Part shown: positions 21,791-32,036 of the stretch, one piece after another
Numbering within the stretch: the first letter of the stretch is position 1
How the letters are laid out: the number at the start of each line of letters is the position of its first letter
Source of the DNA: Cristatella mucedo
Lineage: Eukaryota; Bryozoa; Phylactolaemata; Cristatellidae
Reading direction: 5' to 3'
Length of the DNA: 64,000 bases
Assembly: GCA_009760855.2 (NCBI GenBank)
Contig: WPIO01000006.1
Span: forward strand, 4,066,001 to 4,130,000
Position numbers and translations under genes: made by a program
Notes under the pieces: generated by a model
Seen by the model: only the letters and a program-made list of their open reading frames with translations
The model's database searches: none
What the model was told of the DNA's origin: nothing

Positions 21791-22160
21791 GCAGTTTCTT
21801 CACAGCTCGCGGCGGATTTCTAGGTATCGCGATGCTGAAACCCCTGAGCAGCTTGTTCAGGCCCTCGTCAAGAATGATACCGAAATGGAATACGGAATTT
21901 CCTTCAAAGTCTGTATCCTTGATCTTATCATATACGATAAATTCAAGGATAACACGGGAGCTTACTCGGCGGATCAATGCGAGCGCGTTTACCATTATAT
22001 TACGTACCAAGAATGCGGTTAACATTGACGGTATGACGAAAACATGAAGGGCTACCGCGATTGGCGGGTTCTTCGATAAAGCTATTTGAAGTATAGCTGC
22101 AAATCTACAGCATCTACTTATTTTCGAACTTTTTGTAGTGGTATTGTTGTATGACTTCAA
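21791..22160. other. Overlapping open frames on both strands, unidentified
   Basis: A minus-strand frame (about 21790-22160, with YDKIKDTDFEGNSVFHFGII) and plus-strand frames (for example ETPEQLVQALVKNDTEMEYG, then YDKFKDNTGAYSADQCE) overlap. The two strands read similarly because 'tatacgataaattcaagga' is partly self-complementary in meaning. Only one can be real, and neither was recognised. Confidence 0.3.
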
Positions 22161-22950
22161 AGTAAAAACTATGTTATGTTCGTTTGTTCTTTCTTACTAA
22201 TGCTAACTAAAAGAGACAACTTGCCTGTTTCATCGCAAATCGAATAGTTTTGAGCCAATCACTGTTCTGGTAACGGTAGCCAACGTTTTGGGGAATAATG
22301 GTAATTTTTAATCGCTCCGAGTGTAACTAATTGGGAAATAGCAATCGCTACTCACATGCTAGCATTTTCTATGTAGTGAAATTAGTCGTGGTTCCTAAAT
22401 TCTAATGGCTGCGAACCGCTCGTGTCTGTCCTTACCTTACTTGATGGAAGGGGAAAAATCTCAAGTCGAAGATTAATTAGTATTTCGGTTTTGGCCTGGG
22501 GTTGAGACGTGTAGTAAAGTCGTGAGTCGGGCGTCGTACTGTGAGTTTGACGCTATGGCTGCTACTTGACAGATGCAGCCGTGTGTGACTTTCGAAAACA
22601 TCGTTCTAAAGCGACGAGCGTTGCCTTGTTGTATCAACGTATGCAAATGCATGTATTTGGAAATAACTGTGCTGATATCTCAACATTTTCAGTTTCTTCA
22701 GTTATTTGAATCCTGTACTAGTGTAAGTGGTGCATATAACGAATGTAGCTGTCTGTCGCTCTTGACTCGTCGCTCACTCGGTTTCAATCCGTTGTTTTCC
22801 TCTACGTAGAGGAAACACTGCTTCGTCACTGGCTGCCACGCGCCCATTACTTGTTGATACATATTTCAGTGGAGTCTAAACCAAACCCAGATTGTTATGC
22901 TATCATATTTACAGACTAAGTCTGTTGGCTACTGAATGCGTACCGAAAGC
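22161..22950. other. No gene recognised
   Basis: Ordinary AT-leaning sequence. A small inverted repeat 'tttcctctacgtagaggaaa' lies at about 22796-22815, a 20-bp perfect palindrome. Nothing else was identified. Confidence 0.45.
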
Positions 22951-23062
22951 CGCTTAGGCTGTGAGTGAGCTTTACAAATCTGTCCTGCAAAACATCCACA
23001 TGGTCTTTATGGCTTTGTGGAGTTACAGACGGAGATACATTACATTGCATTGCCCTAAGGTT
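22950..23062 (+). mobile_element. Retroposon tail with ATTAC end
   Basis: Shares 'gcttaggctgtgagtg', 'atggctttgtggagttacag' and 'cggagatacattac' with 29075-29178, and the last block with 1766-1822 and 36815-36850. It is the longest copy on the plus strand and ends 'acattacattgcattgcc'. Confidence 0.65.
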
Positions 23063-23159
23063 CTTCAATCGAAGCGTACTGCTGCATACACACGTGGCTA
23101 GCATGATTTAGAAATTGACTGGTTTAGACCCATTTTAGGTATGCGCTCGGTACTTTATC

Positions 23160-23420
23160 CCAACGGTTAGCTTGGAATTAGCTGTGGTGGGGCTTCCGAA
23201 AAGCCTACCTGGTCTGTGCAAAGTCTGGATCTTGCTTCCGGCTATGGCCAAGTCCTGCGATGATCTTGCATCTTTTAAGCGTCTGTTAAAGGCTCAAATC
23301 TTTTATCTCTATCTTCATATCTTTAGTTTATGTATAAAACTATTTTCTAATCAATCTTCTTATCGTAACATATCGTCTCGGAACTCAAGTGATTTACCTG
23401 TAACACTAAAATAACCTCAA
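23160..23420 (+). mobile_element. LINE RT C-terminus, second subtype
   Basis: In one frame it reads PGLCKVWILLPAMAKSCDDL then ASFKRLLKAQIF. This has the layout of the RT C-terminal 'P.lWN.LP...R....l..FK..LK..LF' motif but with different spacing and sequence from the main family (ASFKRLLK rather than FKKKLK). It probably comes from another CR1-superfamily LINE. Confidence 0.5.
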
Positions 23421-23449
23421 GTCCTTTGTAGATCTGAACCTACAGTTTG

Positions 23450-23695
23450 TGGGGCCCCAAGGTATGAAACTAATTCCCACTTACGTCATGACATTCCTTA
23501 AGTTACGACATTTAAAAAGGAGCTAACGGCCAATTCCGGACGGAATTCACTCCGGCAATTGTCTCTTTTCGGCTTATTCGTGCTTACACTGTGCACGTTC
23601 TCACTTACCAATTGACGCGCTTCAATTGCATCTAATGTAAAGTACGTAGAACAATATTTAGCTCTGTAATGCTGATGTACAAATTTGTTCTTAGG
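23450..23695 (+). mobile_element. L2/CR1-like LINE, diverged 3' end
   Basis: 'ggggccccaaggtatgaaac', 'cgtcatgacattcctta', 'acatttaaaaaggagct' and the tail 'gcatctaatgtaaagtacgtag' follow the order of the main family. The 3' UTR is shortened and the hairpin is degraded. Confidence 0.65.
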
Positions 23696-23879
23696 ATGAC
23701 ATTCAAATTTCTGACGATTATTTTATACATATTGGACTTATCAGCTAGTAGTAGAGGGGGAAATCCATCGCGGTGTGAATTAAAGCAGCTCATCTGGACT
23801 CAAATAATATTGTGAACAAGTGCAAGGCAGAGGATAGGCTAAATAGTAATTAGATGAAATTAGTGATAAAAAACAGCTT
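23696..23879. other. No feature
   Basis: AT-rich spacer between a LINE tail and the GC-rich repeat. Confidence 0.4.
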
Positions 23880-24720
23880 AAATGTGTTGTATAGAGAACC
23901 CAAGAGAACTTCGGCGGCCAGTAGCAGTGGTGCGGAGATAAAGTGCGACCGATAAGCTTCGACAGAACGCCTGATTGTGCGGCAAGCGCTTGCAGCAGCA
24001 GCCGGCTAGCCGAGAATCGGCGAGGAATTACTGAGCTCGCCGAGGGTGACCGAACGTAAAACAGTCCGGCGATGGCGGCGCGCTTCTCGTAGCGCCGGAA
24101 GCCTCTGCTCTTGTCGAACAGTAGCGGCATTATCTGTTCGAGCGAAGAGACAGAATGCACGGCGATGATGTGCACACGATGAAGCAATGCAGGCAGTTGG
24201 AGTCAAAGGTTTGAGAGACCTTTTCGAAAAACTCGTGGCGAATGCTAAAAACGTGAGTGTCGGCGGCGCTTTTTATCTGAGCCTGCGAAGCGCGTTGAGG
24301 CCAATGAGCGTTCGCGATCCAGGCAACGCCGGGTCAATAACTCGGTTAGCGCTCAACGCTGCCAAGCTGACAGTATAGCCACGCCTCGATCGCCGTAGGC
24401 TGGACGGGTTGAGGAGACGAAACCGCTACCAAAAAGAGCGGCGATAGCCCAGGCCGCCGCCTATTGGGAGGCGACGGCGGCAGCGGAAAACGCAGGCCGT
24501 CGTCAGGCTGCACCCGCCGAGCGCTCGCCGCTGAGCGCCACCGCTGTGGCAAAACGTGTTTCGGCCATCGAAATGGCGGAGGCAGCAGCGGCGGCAGCTC
24601 CCGAGCAGGTAATGAAAGCCGACCGCGCGGAAGCTGCTGTGACTAAAGCGACACGCCTCAACCGACCGACCGCTCGGCGGCGCCTCACTCGCGGAACGTA
24701 CGGCTATTTCTGATGCCATT
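23880..24720 (+). repeat. GC-rich dispersed repeat, copy 1
   Basis: It matches 60890-61745 block by block: 'agtagcagtggtgcggagat', 'gccggctagccgagaatcgg', 'ggcggcattatctgttcg', 'cacgatgaagcaatgc', 'aaaggtttgag.gaccttttc', 'cgtgagtgtcggc' and 'cgcccgccgagcgctcgcc'-type ends. It is about 60% or more GC, unlike its AT-rich neighbours. Plus-strand frames are Ala-rich (for example AEAAAAAAPEQV) but no start, splice or family evidence supports a protein. Confidence 0.75.
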
Positions 24721-24779
24721 TAGGAACTCGCTCCAACACGTCCTGTTCGATCGCGGATTACTAGCGGACACGAGTCGCC

Positions 24780-25604
24780 ATCGCGATGGAAGCCCGACGA
24801 CGCGGCGGCCGGTTAGCGGCTTTGGGATGCGGCAGGGGCCAGCCCAGGCCTGCGTCAGACTGCGCCCGCCGAGCGCTCGCTGCCGAGCGACACCGCCGTA
24901 GCAGAACGAGTTCCAACCCTCGAAATGACGGAGGCAGCAGCGGCGGCAGCGCCCGAGCAGGTACCGGTAGCCGGCGTCAACGAAGCGGCCGCCAGTAAAG
25001 CGACGCGGGCGATTGGAGTGCTCGTCGGCTTCTCGCTCGCGAAACGCGCGTCGGTGCATTTGATGACGACGAGGAACCCTCTCCAACGCGCCCTGTGTGG
25101 TTGCAGGTGTGCAGCTGCCGCGAGTCGCGCTAGCTATCAGGGCGCGACGACGCTGTGGCCGGTCGGAGGCAGGCTACTGTCGCTTTTGGTGGGGGCCTGG
25201 TGCCGTCAGAGGTCCACATCAGCGGCTGCATGACCGCGGCAATTGCAGCTGCAGCGACTTTGCTGCGGGCCTCGGACGTCGCCGATATTGGCGTATTCGA
25301 GAACGAGGAATGCATAGACATGATGTATGGCCGTGCGGTGACAGCACCGACCGCAAGGCAAGTGCGACGGAAGACCCCGTCGGCCTCATTAACTGACGAC
25401 GGCTGGAGAGCTGTTGGCCGGAACGAGCCGCTGCGACACAGCCATCGCGCTGCGACCCGAAAAGACTCTCGGCAGCAGAAACACTGCCGCTTGAGCTTCG
25501 TCGTTGAAATTGTTTTGACTGTTGCGGGCCGCAACAGACTGAGCAAACGAAGCGACGCCGGAGCGGCAAAGGTCACCGCCATTCTCGTGAAGAAGGCACT
25601 TTAG
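24780..25604 (+). repeat. Tandem partial units of the GC-rich repeat
   Basis: 24840-25000 repeats the 3' part of the previous unit ('cgcccgccgagcgctcgc', 'ggaggcagcagcggcggcag', 'cccgagcaggta'), and 25090-25200 resembles 24740-24800 ('tgtgg/tgcag', 'cgagtcgc', 'gcgacgacgc'). The frame 25155-25604 on the plus strand (150 codons, with NEECIDMMYGRAVTAPTARQ) is the longest open run. It begins at a non-ATG codon and is unidentified. Confidence 0.55.
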
Positions 25605-25779
25605 TGATGTGTACACGAAAGCGATCTCAACTTGTCTACGTACAATTTATTGAATCATTTTTTCATAAACTTCTACATTTCAGAATACTACATCGTTACC
25701 AATTATTAAATAGACTTCGTATCCACCAATGTTTACCTTCATAAACTCAAACCACTCACCACTACCTTGCTCTATTTAT

Positions 25780-26563
25780 TTTTAATACAAAGTAGTTTAA
25801 ATTAGTCGATGGAAATTTCAACTGAAGGTGGTTTCAGTGCTCTGGAAGCAGCACCATCACCATTAACGATGATATCGAGTTCCTTTTCAAAGATCGTACC
25901 GTTGTGAACTTTATATCAATTAGCAGTTGGATTAGTCCTATACTTATAATTCATTTTCATTTATATAGCGCCCCAAGAGAACTTAATCTCTATTTAGGCG
26001 CTTCACATACGCCTCGGGGCTTGAGCCCACGACCTAAGTCAGACCTTGGTCGGGGCGAGCACCGTAACCGCTAGACCAAACCAGCTCGGCGAACTTGATA
26101 GCGACATCTAGAATGTCTGTATTCCTAAACGATTGCCAGTTGAATCTAAGGTCACTAACGTGCAAAGGGTATAACACTACACAGTCTGGAAGGTAGATTC
26201 CAGTTCCAGCTAAGTTCAAGCTCACACTTGAGAATTGTTTCCTAAACTGAGTAAAATCCACGTAAGACATTGAGACACATTGAGCTGGAGGGGGTTTACG
26301 CGCTTCAATTCTGGATATTGACTTCCACCTCCAAGTTTTACTGTAATGCTTTCAACGTTAGAGTGATTAAATACTGCGCTATTGGCAGTTTAACTACCAT
26401 ACTTATTCAAATGTCGACCGTGAGCCACCAAACTTTTTCATCTTGCGCTTAAGTCTTTAACATTTGCTGAATGCTGTCTCTTATAGGTGATATTTCACGC
26501 CTTCTATTCCTATAAATGAGTTTAATTTATAAATTTTAATTTTAATTTAATTTTAATTTAATT
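25780..26563 (-). pseudogene. Capsid-like gene, C-terminal pieces, broken by SINE-A
   Basis: Minus-strand coding traces continue the gene at 26564-27468. At about 26290-26400 there is VKLGGGSQYPELKRVNPLQL. At 26098-26270 there is an open frame with NLAGTGIYLPDCVVLYPLHV. A SINE-A then occupies 25947-26094, and on its other side at about 25810-25910 comes an open stretch with ELDIIVNGDGAASRALKPPS. The order and composition suggest one gene split by stops, frameshifts and the SINE. A short frame at about 25690-25780 (WFEFMKVNIGGYEVYLIIG) may be its end or another gene. No joined sequence is offered. Confidence 0.45.
25947..26094 (-). mobile_element. SINE-A, near full length
   Basis: On the minus strand: the tRNA-like head with A box 'ggtctagcggttacgg', B box 'gggctcaagccccg', then 'gtgaagcgcctaaatagag' and the hairpin AGCGCC...AGAGA-TTAAGT-TCTCT...GGCGCT, ending 'atataaatgaaaatgaatt'. 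The 3' hairpin matches the LINE family's tail. It interrupts the capsid-like gene. Confidence 0.88.
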
Positions 26564-27468
26564 CTACCATAGGAGATTCTCGCTTTTATCTACTGGAGAT
26601 ATTTGTCTCGAAATGCTAGGCTTAGCGTCAGGTATAGTTAGGCGAGGCTTGTCAAGGAATAATCTAGCAATGCTAGTTGTGTTTGCTGCAGCAGTAGCCG
26701 CTGGAGTAGCTGCTATATGTAACGCATTCATATCCTCAGATGCTCCTCTTTTTAGCATGAGCTCAATGTTTGCATTGTAAAGGATCTTATCGATGTCTGT
26801 GCAGAATCTAGAGATCCTATCCAAAAGCAGAATTCCACTGAAGAATTCATTCGGTGGAACTTGAGTGGACAGTGCAAGTTTCTCATTACCCAACCTGTAT
26901 TATCTTTAGCTTTATTTTTACTTTTATTATCAGTGCATGCAGGATTAGAGTCAGCGGCTACGGAAAATCCTACAGCGCCTGCCTCCAGAGGATAACAATT
27001 ACTCTCACCATTACCCTCACTCTGTCTCCAAAACAACGTCAATCCCTCACCTCTACTGTAATCGCCAGGATTTAATAGCGTTCCTAGCACCATAGAAGTT
27101 ACAGCCATTCCGTAGTCAATATTACAAGTATTATGATTCAACCTCAATTCCCCCAATTCGTTATTAACGAATGAAATATCGTTGTTACCAGGTGCTTGAT
27201 AACCAGCATCACTAATAGGAGTAGCAACTGAGTGAGTTGCAGCCCCCATCCATAGCCTTATACTTCCTTCTACCAACAGATATGCGTCAGATAGTACAAA
27301 GTAATCCGTATTCCTAGCTTCTCCGAAGAACCTAACATTTGTTCCAGAACTAACAGTTTCTTGAAATCCATCAGCTGGAGGATAATCACGGTAATGACCG
27401 CTATAGATGGGTACCGGAGGCAGCTCTCGATCAGTCTTATGAAATATCTTATCTACATCCCAATCCAT
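26564..27468 (-). pseudogene. Capsid-like (hexon-type) gene, N-terminal part, frameshifted
   Basis: The minus-strand ATG at 27468 opens a 238-codon frame with YFVLSDAYLLVEGSIRLW, LGELRLNHNTCNIDYG and GTLLNPGDYSRGEGLTLFW. A second frame (26564-26893) overlaps its end and continues with FFSGILLLDRISRFCTDIDK and ANIELMLKRGASED. The layout (an 'SYL.VEG' block, an asparagine-rich turn, a 'G.L..P.D.S...GL..' block, then a 'F.LP......D.D+.LY' block) resembles the capsid-like proteins recurrent in invertebrate genomes and linked to Maverick/adinto-like elements. A frameshift near 26750-26890 separates the halves. Family assignment is from memory of its architecture. Confidence 0.5.
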
Positions 27469-27861
27469 TATAGCTATTTAACAGTACTTGAAAGTATTTA
27501 CCGTGTTTTCTATTGTATAAACCACCAAAAACTCCAGTTGTGAAAGCGCCACCTTTCTGTATGACTGAAGACGAAGTGTTTCTAATTCTTTATACTATCA
27601 CTACTTCTTAACCTTTTTTACATAATCGGCTTCAACGCTAACATCACATAATTTAAGAATCCTACGAATGAATCTGATTTAGTTTACATGTCTTACATAA
27701 AATACTTTAAAAGGCTCATATTCATACGACGCCTTTGTTTGGAATGTATAGACCAACGTTCTACAGTTTACCAACCGGTAAATTGGTTGATGAAAATACG
27801 GTTTATATTACACATACATAGCTCACACCTGACGATGTAGAAGTGACGGACATGAATGTAA

Positions 27862-28119
27862 TCGAATAGGTTATCTGCGAACGATTCAGCTTTCATTCCA
27901 GTTTCTTTAAACTGGAATACAGAAAATACCTGCGCATATTGGAAGCTATATGGTGATGCTTACTGGACTAGATTGAGTGACGCTAGCATCAAACTTATTG
28001 GTAGCGTAAGTTTCAGGATAGATACGCAAGGCATGATAAATTTAAAGATGAATAGTTCATACGTCGACATTGGATTTGATTACTTGGATTTACTCATATT
28101 TACAAGGCAGTTAATATAA
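27862..28119 (+). pseudogene. Unidentified 85-codon frame in the relic
   Basis: A stop-to-stop plus-strand frame with no ATG near its start contains YWKLYGDAYWTRLSDASIKL and SVSFRIDTQGMINLKMNSS. Composition is natural rather than random. It lies just upstream of the tail-fibre-like gene on the same strand and probably is the remnant of another gene of the element. Confidence 0.35.
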
Positions 28120-28159
28120 GGAATTTTCCTTTTTCCGAGGAGAGGTGATAGCAACGTAG

Positions 28160-28950
28160 AAACTTATTTGAAATACTGGAGATCTGTTGTCTGGAACGTT
28201 AAACATGAGTGGAAATATCATTAAGAGTTTAGCTGATCCAGTAGATGCTGCAGGTGCAGTCAACCAAAGGTATGTGATTATAAATTATGAACCTAAAGTT
28301 AGCAGAGGTACTACCGCTGATTTAGATTTGGATACGATTAATCATCGTTTGATTATTTATTCGAATTCAGTAGATCCTAGCGATGGTGCGACGAAACATT
28401 ATGCGGATACAAAAGGTTCCATCAATGAAGATGCTATAATTAGTGGTAACCTATACGTTGAAGGCACGTTAGTTATTAATGATGATCCTGCCTGTGGTTC
28501 AGATTCTCCCAACTTTGTATTTATCAATACTTACTTTGTCGCTAAACTAGATGATAAGATGACTGGTACTCTAAATATGAGTCACAATATGATAAGGATT
28601 ACATGATATTACTCACCATTCAATCGCGTTTCCCTTTGCAGCAAATGTAAAGCGCCTAGAAAGAGATTGAGTTCTCTGAGGGCGCTTTATCAAGTGCATT
28701 ATTATTATTATTACACAATATCCCGATCCAAACGAGATGGTGTTAGATTAGGCTATCTACACAAACTATTAGATGGAAATGCTAAAGTAGCAAGCTTTAG
28801 TGGATATAATGATAGTAGCTTTATGAATCTACAAGCAGGACCAATAGGATGGGTAACGCAAATGCTAATATCTCAAATGCAGGATTTGTTATTGTCACAT
28901 GCTATCAGCTACTAGGTCAACTATCTGGGTGGCTTTTAATGTTATACCCC
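28160..28950 (+). pseudogene. Tail-fibre-like repeat gene, interrupted by LINE tail
   Basis: The open frame to 28606 has three repeats of the phage tail-fibre type. The first is SGTLNMSGNIIKSLADPVDA then VNQRYV. The second is ADLDLDTINHRL...DPSDGATKHYAD. The third starts KMTGTLNMSHNMIRI. The spacing 'm.G.LnM..n.I..L.DP.d...A..+YvD' is typical. At about 28602 a LINE tail is inserted. Beyond it the third repeat continues in frame for about eleven codons before a TAG, and another frame (to 28915) has NLQAGPIGWVTQMLISQMQD. There is no ATG at the 5' end, so the gene is truncated. Confidence 0.5.
28602..28713 (+). mobile_element. Very short LINE 3' tail, young-looking
   Basis: Only the last ~110 bp of the LINE family is present: 'catgatattactcaccattc', 'tttgcagcaaatg', then the hairpin AAAGCGCC...AGAGA-TTGAGT-TCTCT...GGCGCTTT, complete and unmutated, and ATT repeats. 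A possible 6-bp target duplication ATTACA flanks it, though it merges with the ATT tail. Extreme 5' truncation is typical of LINE insertion. Confidence 0.88.
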
Positions 28951-29074
28951 TATTAAGTTATTAGCGAACTAAAATTGCCTGAATCTACAACTTATGAAGT
29001 CTCACACTGAGTGATGTAAAAATTTTTCACGTAGTGTCGGTGAACATGGAGATGTAAAAAGCTAGCGTTAGAGC

Positions 29075-29178
29075 TGCTTAGGCTATGGGTGCCCTACACA
29101 CAACTCTTCTGCACAACACACATAATCTTGGTGGCTTTGTGAAGTTATAAACGGAGATACATTACAATTTACATACTT
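29075..29178 (+). mobile_element. Retroposon tail with ATTAC end
   Basis: 'gcttaggctatgggtgcc', 'ctgcacaacacacataatc', 'ggctttgtgaagttataaac' and 'ggagatacattacaattta' align with the 22.95-kb copy over its whole length. Confidence 0.6.
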
Positions 29179-29822
29179 GAGATTTATTGTTACATTGTTA
29201 ATATTATTTATTGTTGCATATTGATGCATTACATTGTATTCAGTAACAGCAAGCATGCAAATTCGCCAGAAGCTGCAGGAAGACGACTACATCAGCAGCT
29301 GACAGCTTCTGCCGAGCTAGAGAGTTGAGGCTGAACGTGCTACGAACACTGAGCAATCGATCGACGTTGGAGGTGATGGTGTCAGCCGTAAAATCGTCAT
29401 CAGTAGCATCCATTCCTGCACCGGAAGTGACGCCTGCAGCTGCCGGGGCTCGACGCCCTAGGCAGCTCTAGGGAGAGAGCTGCAGCAGTCACTGCAGGCA
29501 GATTTTGCATGCATTCGGGCAGGTGAGCCGTTAGGATTCAGTACTCGGAGCTTGCTCAAAGATTTAGCATACATTGTACATTGAGCGATCAGCTCGCGAG
29601 AGTAGGAGACTGTGACAATTGTATTGACCAACCAAGGCATAGCTGTTCTGCCGGCAGCTTGGCTATGATGAGCTGTTAGCCCCGAGGCAGGCGATTCACC
29701 GGAATTTGTTAAAATGGCAGGGGAGCTATATGAGACTATACGCGCACTGTTGAACGCGAGGGGTTGCAGCTCTACAAGTTGAAGTAAAAAGTTTATCTTT
29801 GTATGTACGAGGAAACGGCTGC
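29179..29822. other. No gene recognised
   Basis: Mixed sequence. A minus-strand frame at 29458-29853 overlaps the CAG-rich tract and has no recognisable domain. Confidence 0.45.
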
Positions 29823-30080
29823 ATAAGCAGCAGAGCCGTGGCAGCAGAGCCACAGAGCAGCAACAGCAGAGCAGCAGTCAGGGCCGCACTAACAGAGTAG
29901 AAACAGCAACAGCAGCGTAGCAGCAGGGTAGCAGCAGCAGAGCAGCAGATAAAGCATCACCAACAAAGTGGCAGCAGCAGCAGCAGATAGAGCAGCAACA
30001 GCAGACCAGCAGAAGCAGAGACATTCCAATAGAGCAACAGCACAGCAGCAGCAGCAGCAGAATCAGGAGAAGAAGCAGCA
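29823..30080. repeat. CAG/CAA-rich low-complexity tract
   Basis: Interrupted CAG triplets ('gcagcagcagcagcag', 'gagcagcaacagcagag') over about 260 bp. On the minus strand this gives a spurious Leu/Cys-rich frame resembling a membrane protein. No start or splice context supports translation. Confidence 0.9.
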
Positions 30081-30314
30081 GAAGTTTGAAACTTTGAGCT
30101 CCACCCCCTTTGCTCCTACTCCTCGATGTCGCTCGGTGCATGCATAGACGCCTGTAACTGTGTGTGTCTACGCATAGAGATAGCCACTGCTTCACATATA
30201 ACCTCTAGGCTTGTTGTCTCTATGAATGGCTTTAAGCCATTGGGTGACTACCAAAGAGCACCACTTTCCCTAAGCAGCGCAGATGGTGGCGATGAGGCAT
30301 GTCTGCATACGCCA

Positions 30315-30437
30315 TCGTGTGGCCCAGGGGTAAAGTTGGTATTTGCCTTTGACGACAGACGTCGTGGACCCCGTGTCATATGTGAAGCGCCTGCATTAAC
30401 ATCAAGTTCTCTCAGGATGCTATACAAATGAATTATC
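30315..30437 (+). mobile_element. SINE-A copy
   Basis: Head 'gtgtggcccaggggtaaag', B-box region 'gtcgtggaccccgtg', then 'tgtgaagcgcctgcattaac', the degraded hairpin 'catcaagttctctcagg' and the end 'atacaaatgaattat'. The A-to-B box distance and the tail agree with the 25.95 and 51.84 kb copies. Confidence 0.75.
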
Positions 30438-31570
30438 TGTATAGGCTTTGTACGATCTGGCTCGTGAAATGAATTGAGCCACGAGCAATTGAGTGGCACC
30501 CAGCAGTAAGCCAGTCCGAAACAGCTGGCTCTATGACAGCCTGTGCATGAAATCCACTCAACCGGAGCAGACTCAAGAACACATTGTCTATTACGAATGT
30601 CGCATGGTGGAAGACTGCAGGTGCAATACATCTCAAGCTAATAACCCATTCCAAATAATTAAGTGAGAAGAATTCTGCTCCAAAAGGCGGCAAATTGTAG
30701 ACACGGTATAACCAAAGGCTGCAATATTTCACGGGTTGTTTACTTAGCCCGATATTTATTTGACTATACTTGAGTATCGAGCTTTTGAAAGTTCGTTTAG
30801 ATAGCAAGGTTTATGCTTTTAATGATCGGGCTGCCGCTGCTCAAAAAGCATTGTTGAAATCCCTACGCATAGAGCCCGATGTGTTAATCCCAGTTAATCA
30901 CTACTGAAGAGTGCCGAAACTATATCAAGAGGCCTACTCATAAAGGAACACACTCGAACGGTTAACCTTAATGAGAGCTATCGCCACGGATGACAAAAAC
31001 TGGCTTCGATTGAATATAGTCACTGCCGAGCGATCCGCCTGGGCAAGCTGAATCTCTTGAGCTGCCGTTGCCATGCCTCCCTCTGCTCCCAGAGCTCCCT
31101 CGGCCAGACTCTCGGAGACGACGGCTCAGCGAATCCGAATTAGCTGGACGAGCCAGGCGATCGTCGCGCCGAAGGGGCCGTCACTGTGCCGTATATCTAC
31201 GGAAAAAGCACGAATGCAGCAGAGTGCAAGGGCTCGATGAGGGTGGGTCGCCGGCTTCGCGAAGCAGCTGGAGCACTGGACCGCCCATCAAGCTCTTAGG
31301 GGGCAACGACCTCCAAACCGGCCTTGGCTTTTCCGAAGCGCCTCGACGTAGTAACGGTAAGCCACCTTATTAAGCCCGCGGACTGAGAGGTAGGGCATAC
31401 GATTTCGCAGAGGCTAGGCGCTCCGGCTCCACCGATCTCCGGAAGTTCACTGCCGCAGCCCAGGGCCAGGCAGCTGAAGACCAGCAGGAGCCGCCATAAG
31501 AAAGACGAGGAAGCCCCGTGGAGCTGCCCAACGCCAGGGCGGCTCGCTGTGCCTAGCCACCCCGACCGCT
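30438..31570. other. No gene recognised
   Basis: AT-rich to about 31000, then GC-rich (31070-31570). A plus-strand frame at 31068-31373 is Arg/Ser-rich and begins at TTG. It is not called. Confidence 0.45.
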
Positions 31571-31574
31571 GCAG

Positions 31575-31668
31575 TCAGAGTGGTGGAGAGGGGAGGGAAG
31601 AGCAGGAGAGGGAAGGGCAGGAAAGAGGAGGGGGAGGGGAAAGAAGCATGGGGAGAGGAGAGGAGTGT
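31575..31668 (+). repeat. Polypurine tract 1
   Basis: A nearly pure G/A stretch on the plus strand ('gagaggggagggaagagcag', 'aggagggggaggggaaagaa'). Contains several GGG and GGGG runs. Confidence 0.9.
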
Positions 31669-32036
31669 AGTTTGGTTTGCCGTCGCCCACAGCATAGAAA
31701 TGCCAGCCGACGAGCAGCAGCACCAACTTATTCCACGATGCACGGAATTGGGGGAAGCGCTGCTGCAGTTTCTGCCGTCTGCGGTTCAGGAACGCTGCGC
31801 CCTGATTCGTTATCGTTGAAACTTACGCCTGGCAATAGGAGCGCTGCGCTCCGATTGGCTAGTCAAAGTCGGGAGGGCCCTCCAGTTTAGTACCAGTAGC
31901 CGACAACGTTCAGGCGAAGCACTGTCGTAGGCTGGGGTATGCATTATCGCAACACGATCTCAATACGTACCACATCGAGTGTCGCAGCCCACTCATACAC
32001 CGATCAGGGACAGTGCCATCGATTAAACTAAACCAC
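31669..32036. other. No gene recognised
   Basis: GC-rich spacer between two polypurine tracts. Contains ATTGG boxes near 31750 and 31855 but no identified transcription start. Confidence 0.4.

Larger units (their letters stand above)
25620..28950. mobile_element. AT-rich relic of a Maverick/adinto-like element
   Basis: An abrupt AT-rich island follows the GC-rich repeat and contains at least two broken genes on opposite strands: a capsid-like gene (minus, about 25780-27468) and a tail-fibre-like repeat gene (plus, about 28160-28950). Gene types and composition suggest a decayed large DNA transposon or integrated virus of the Maverick/Polinton-adintovirus kind. No integrase, protein-primed polymerase or terminal inverted repeats were seen, so class and borders are inferred. 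Confidence 0.42.

Noticed and set aside
25155-25604. 150-codon plus-strand frame in the GC-rich repeat as a gene
   Set aside because: Non-ATG start, GC-rich repeat context where long chance frames are expected, and no domain recognised.
29878-30195. Leu/Cys-rich 'membrane protein' on the minus strand
   Set aside because: Reverse reading of a CAG/CAA-rich tract; composition only.
31068-31373. Arg/Ser-rich frame resembling an SR protein
   Set aside because: Starts at TTG, no RS dipeptide runs or RNA-recognition motif, no splice support.
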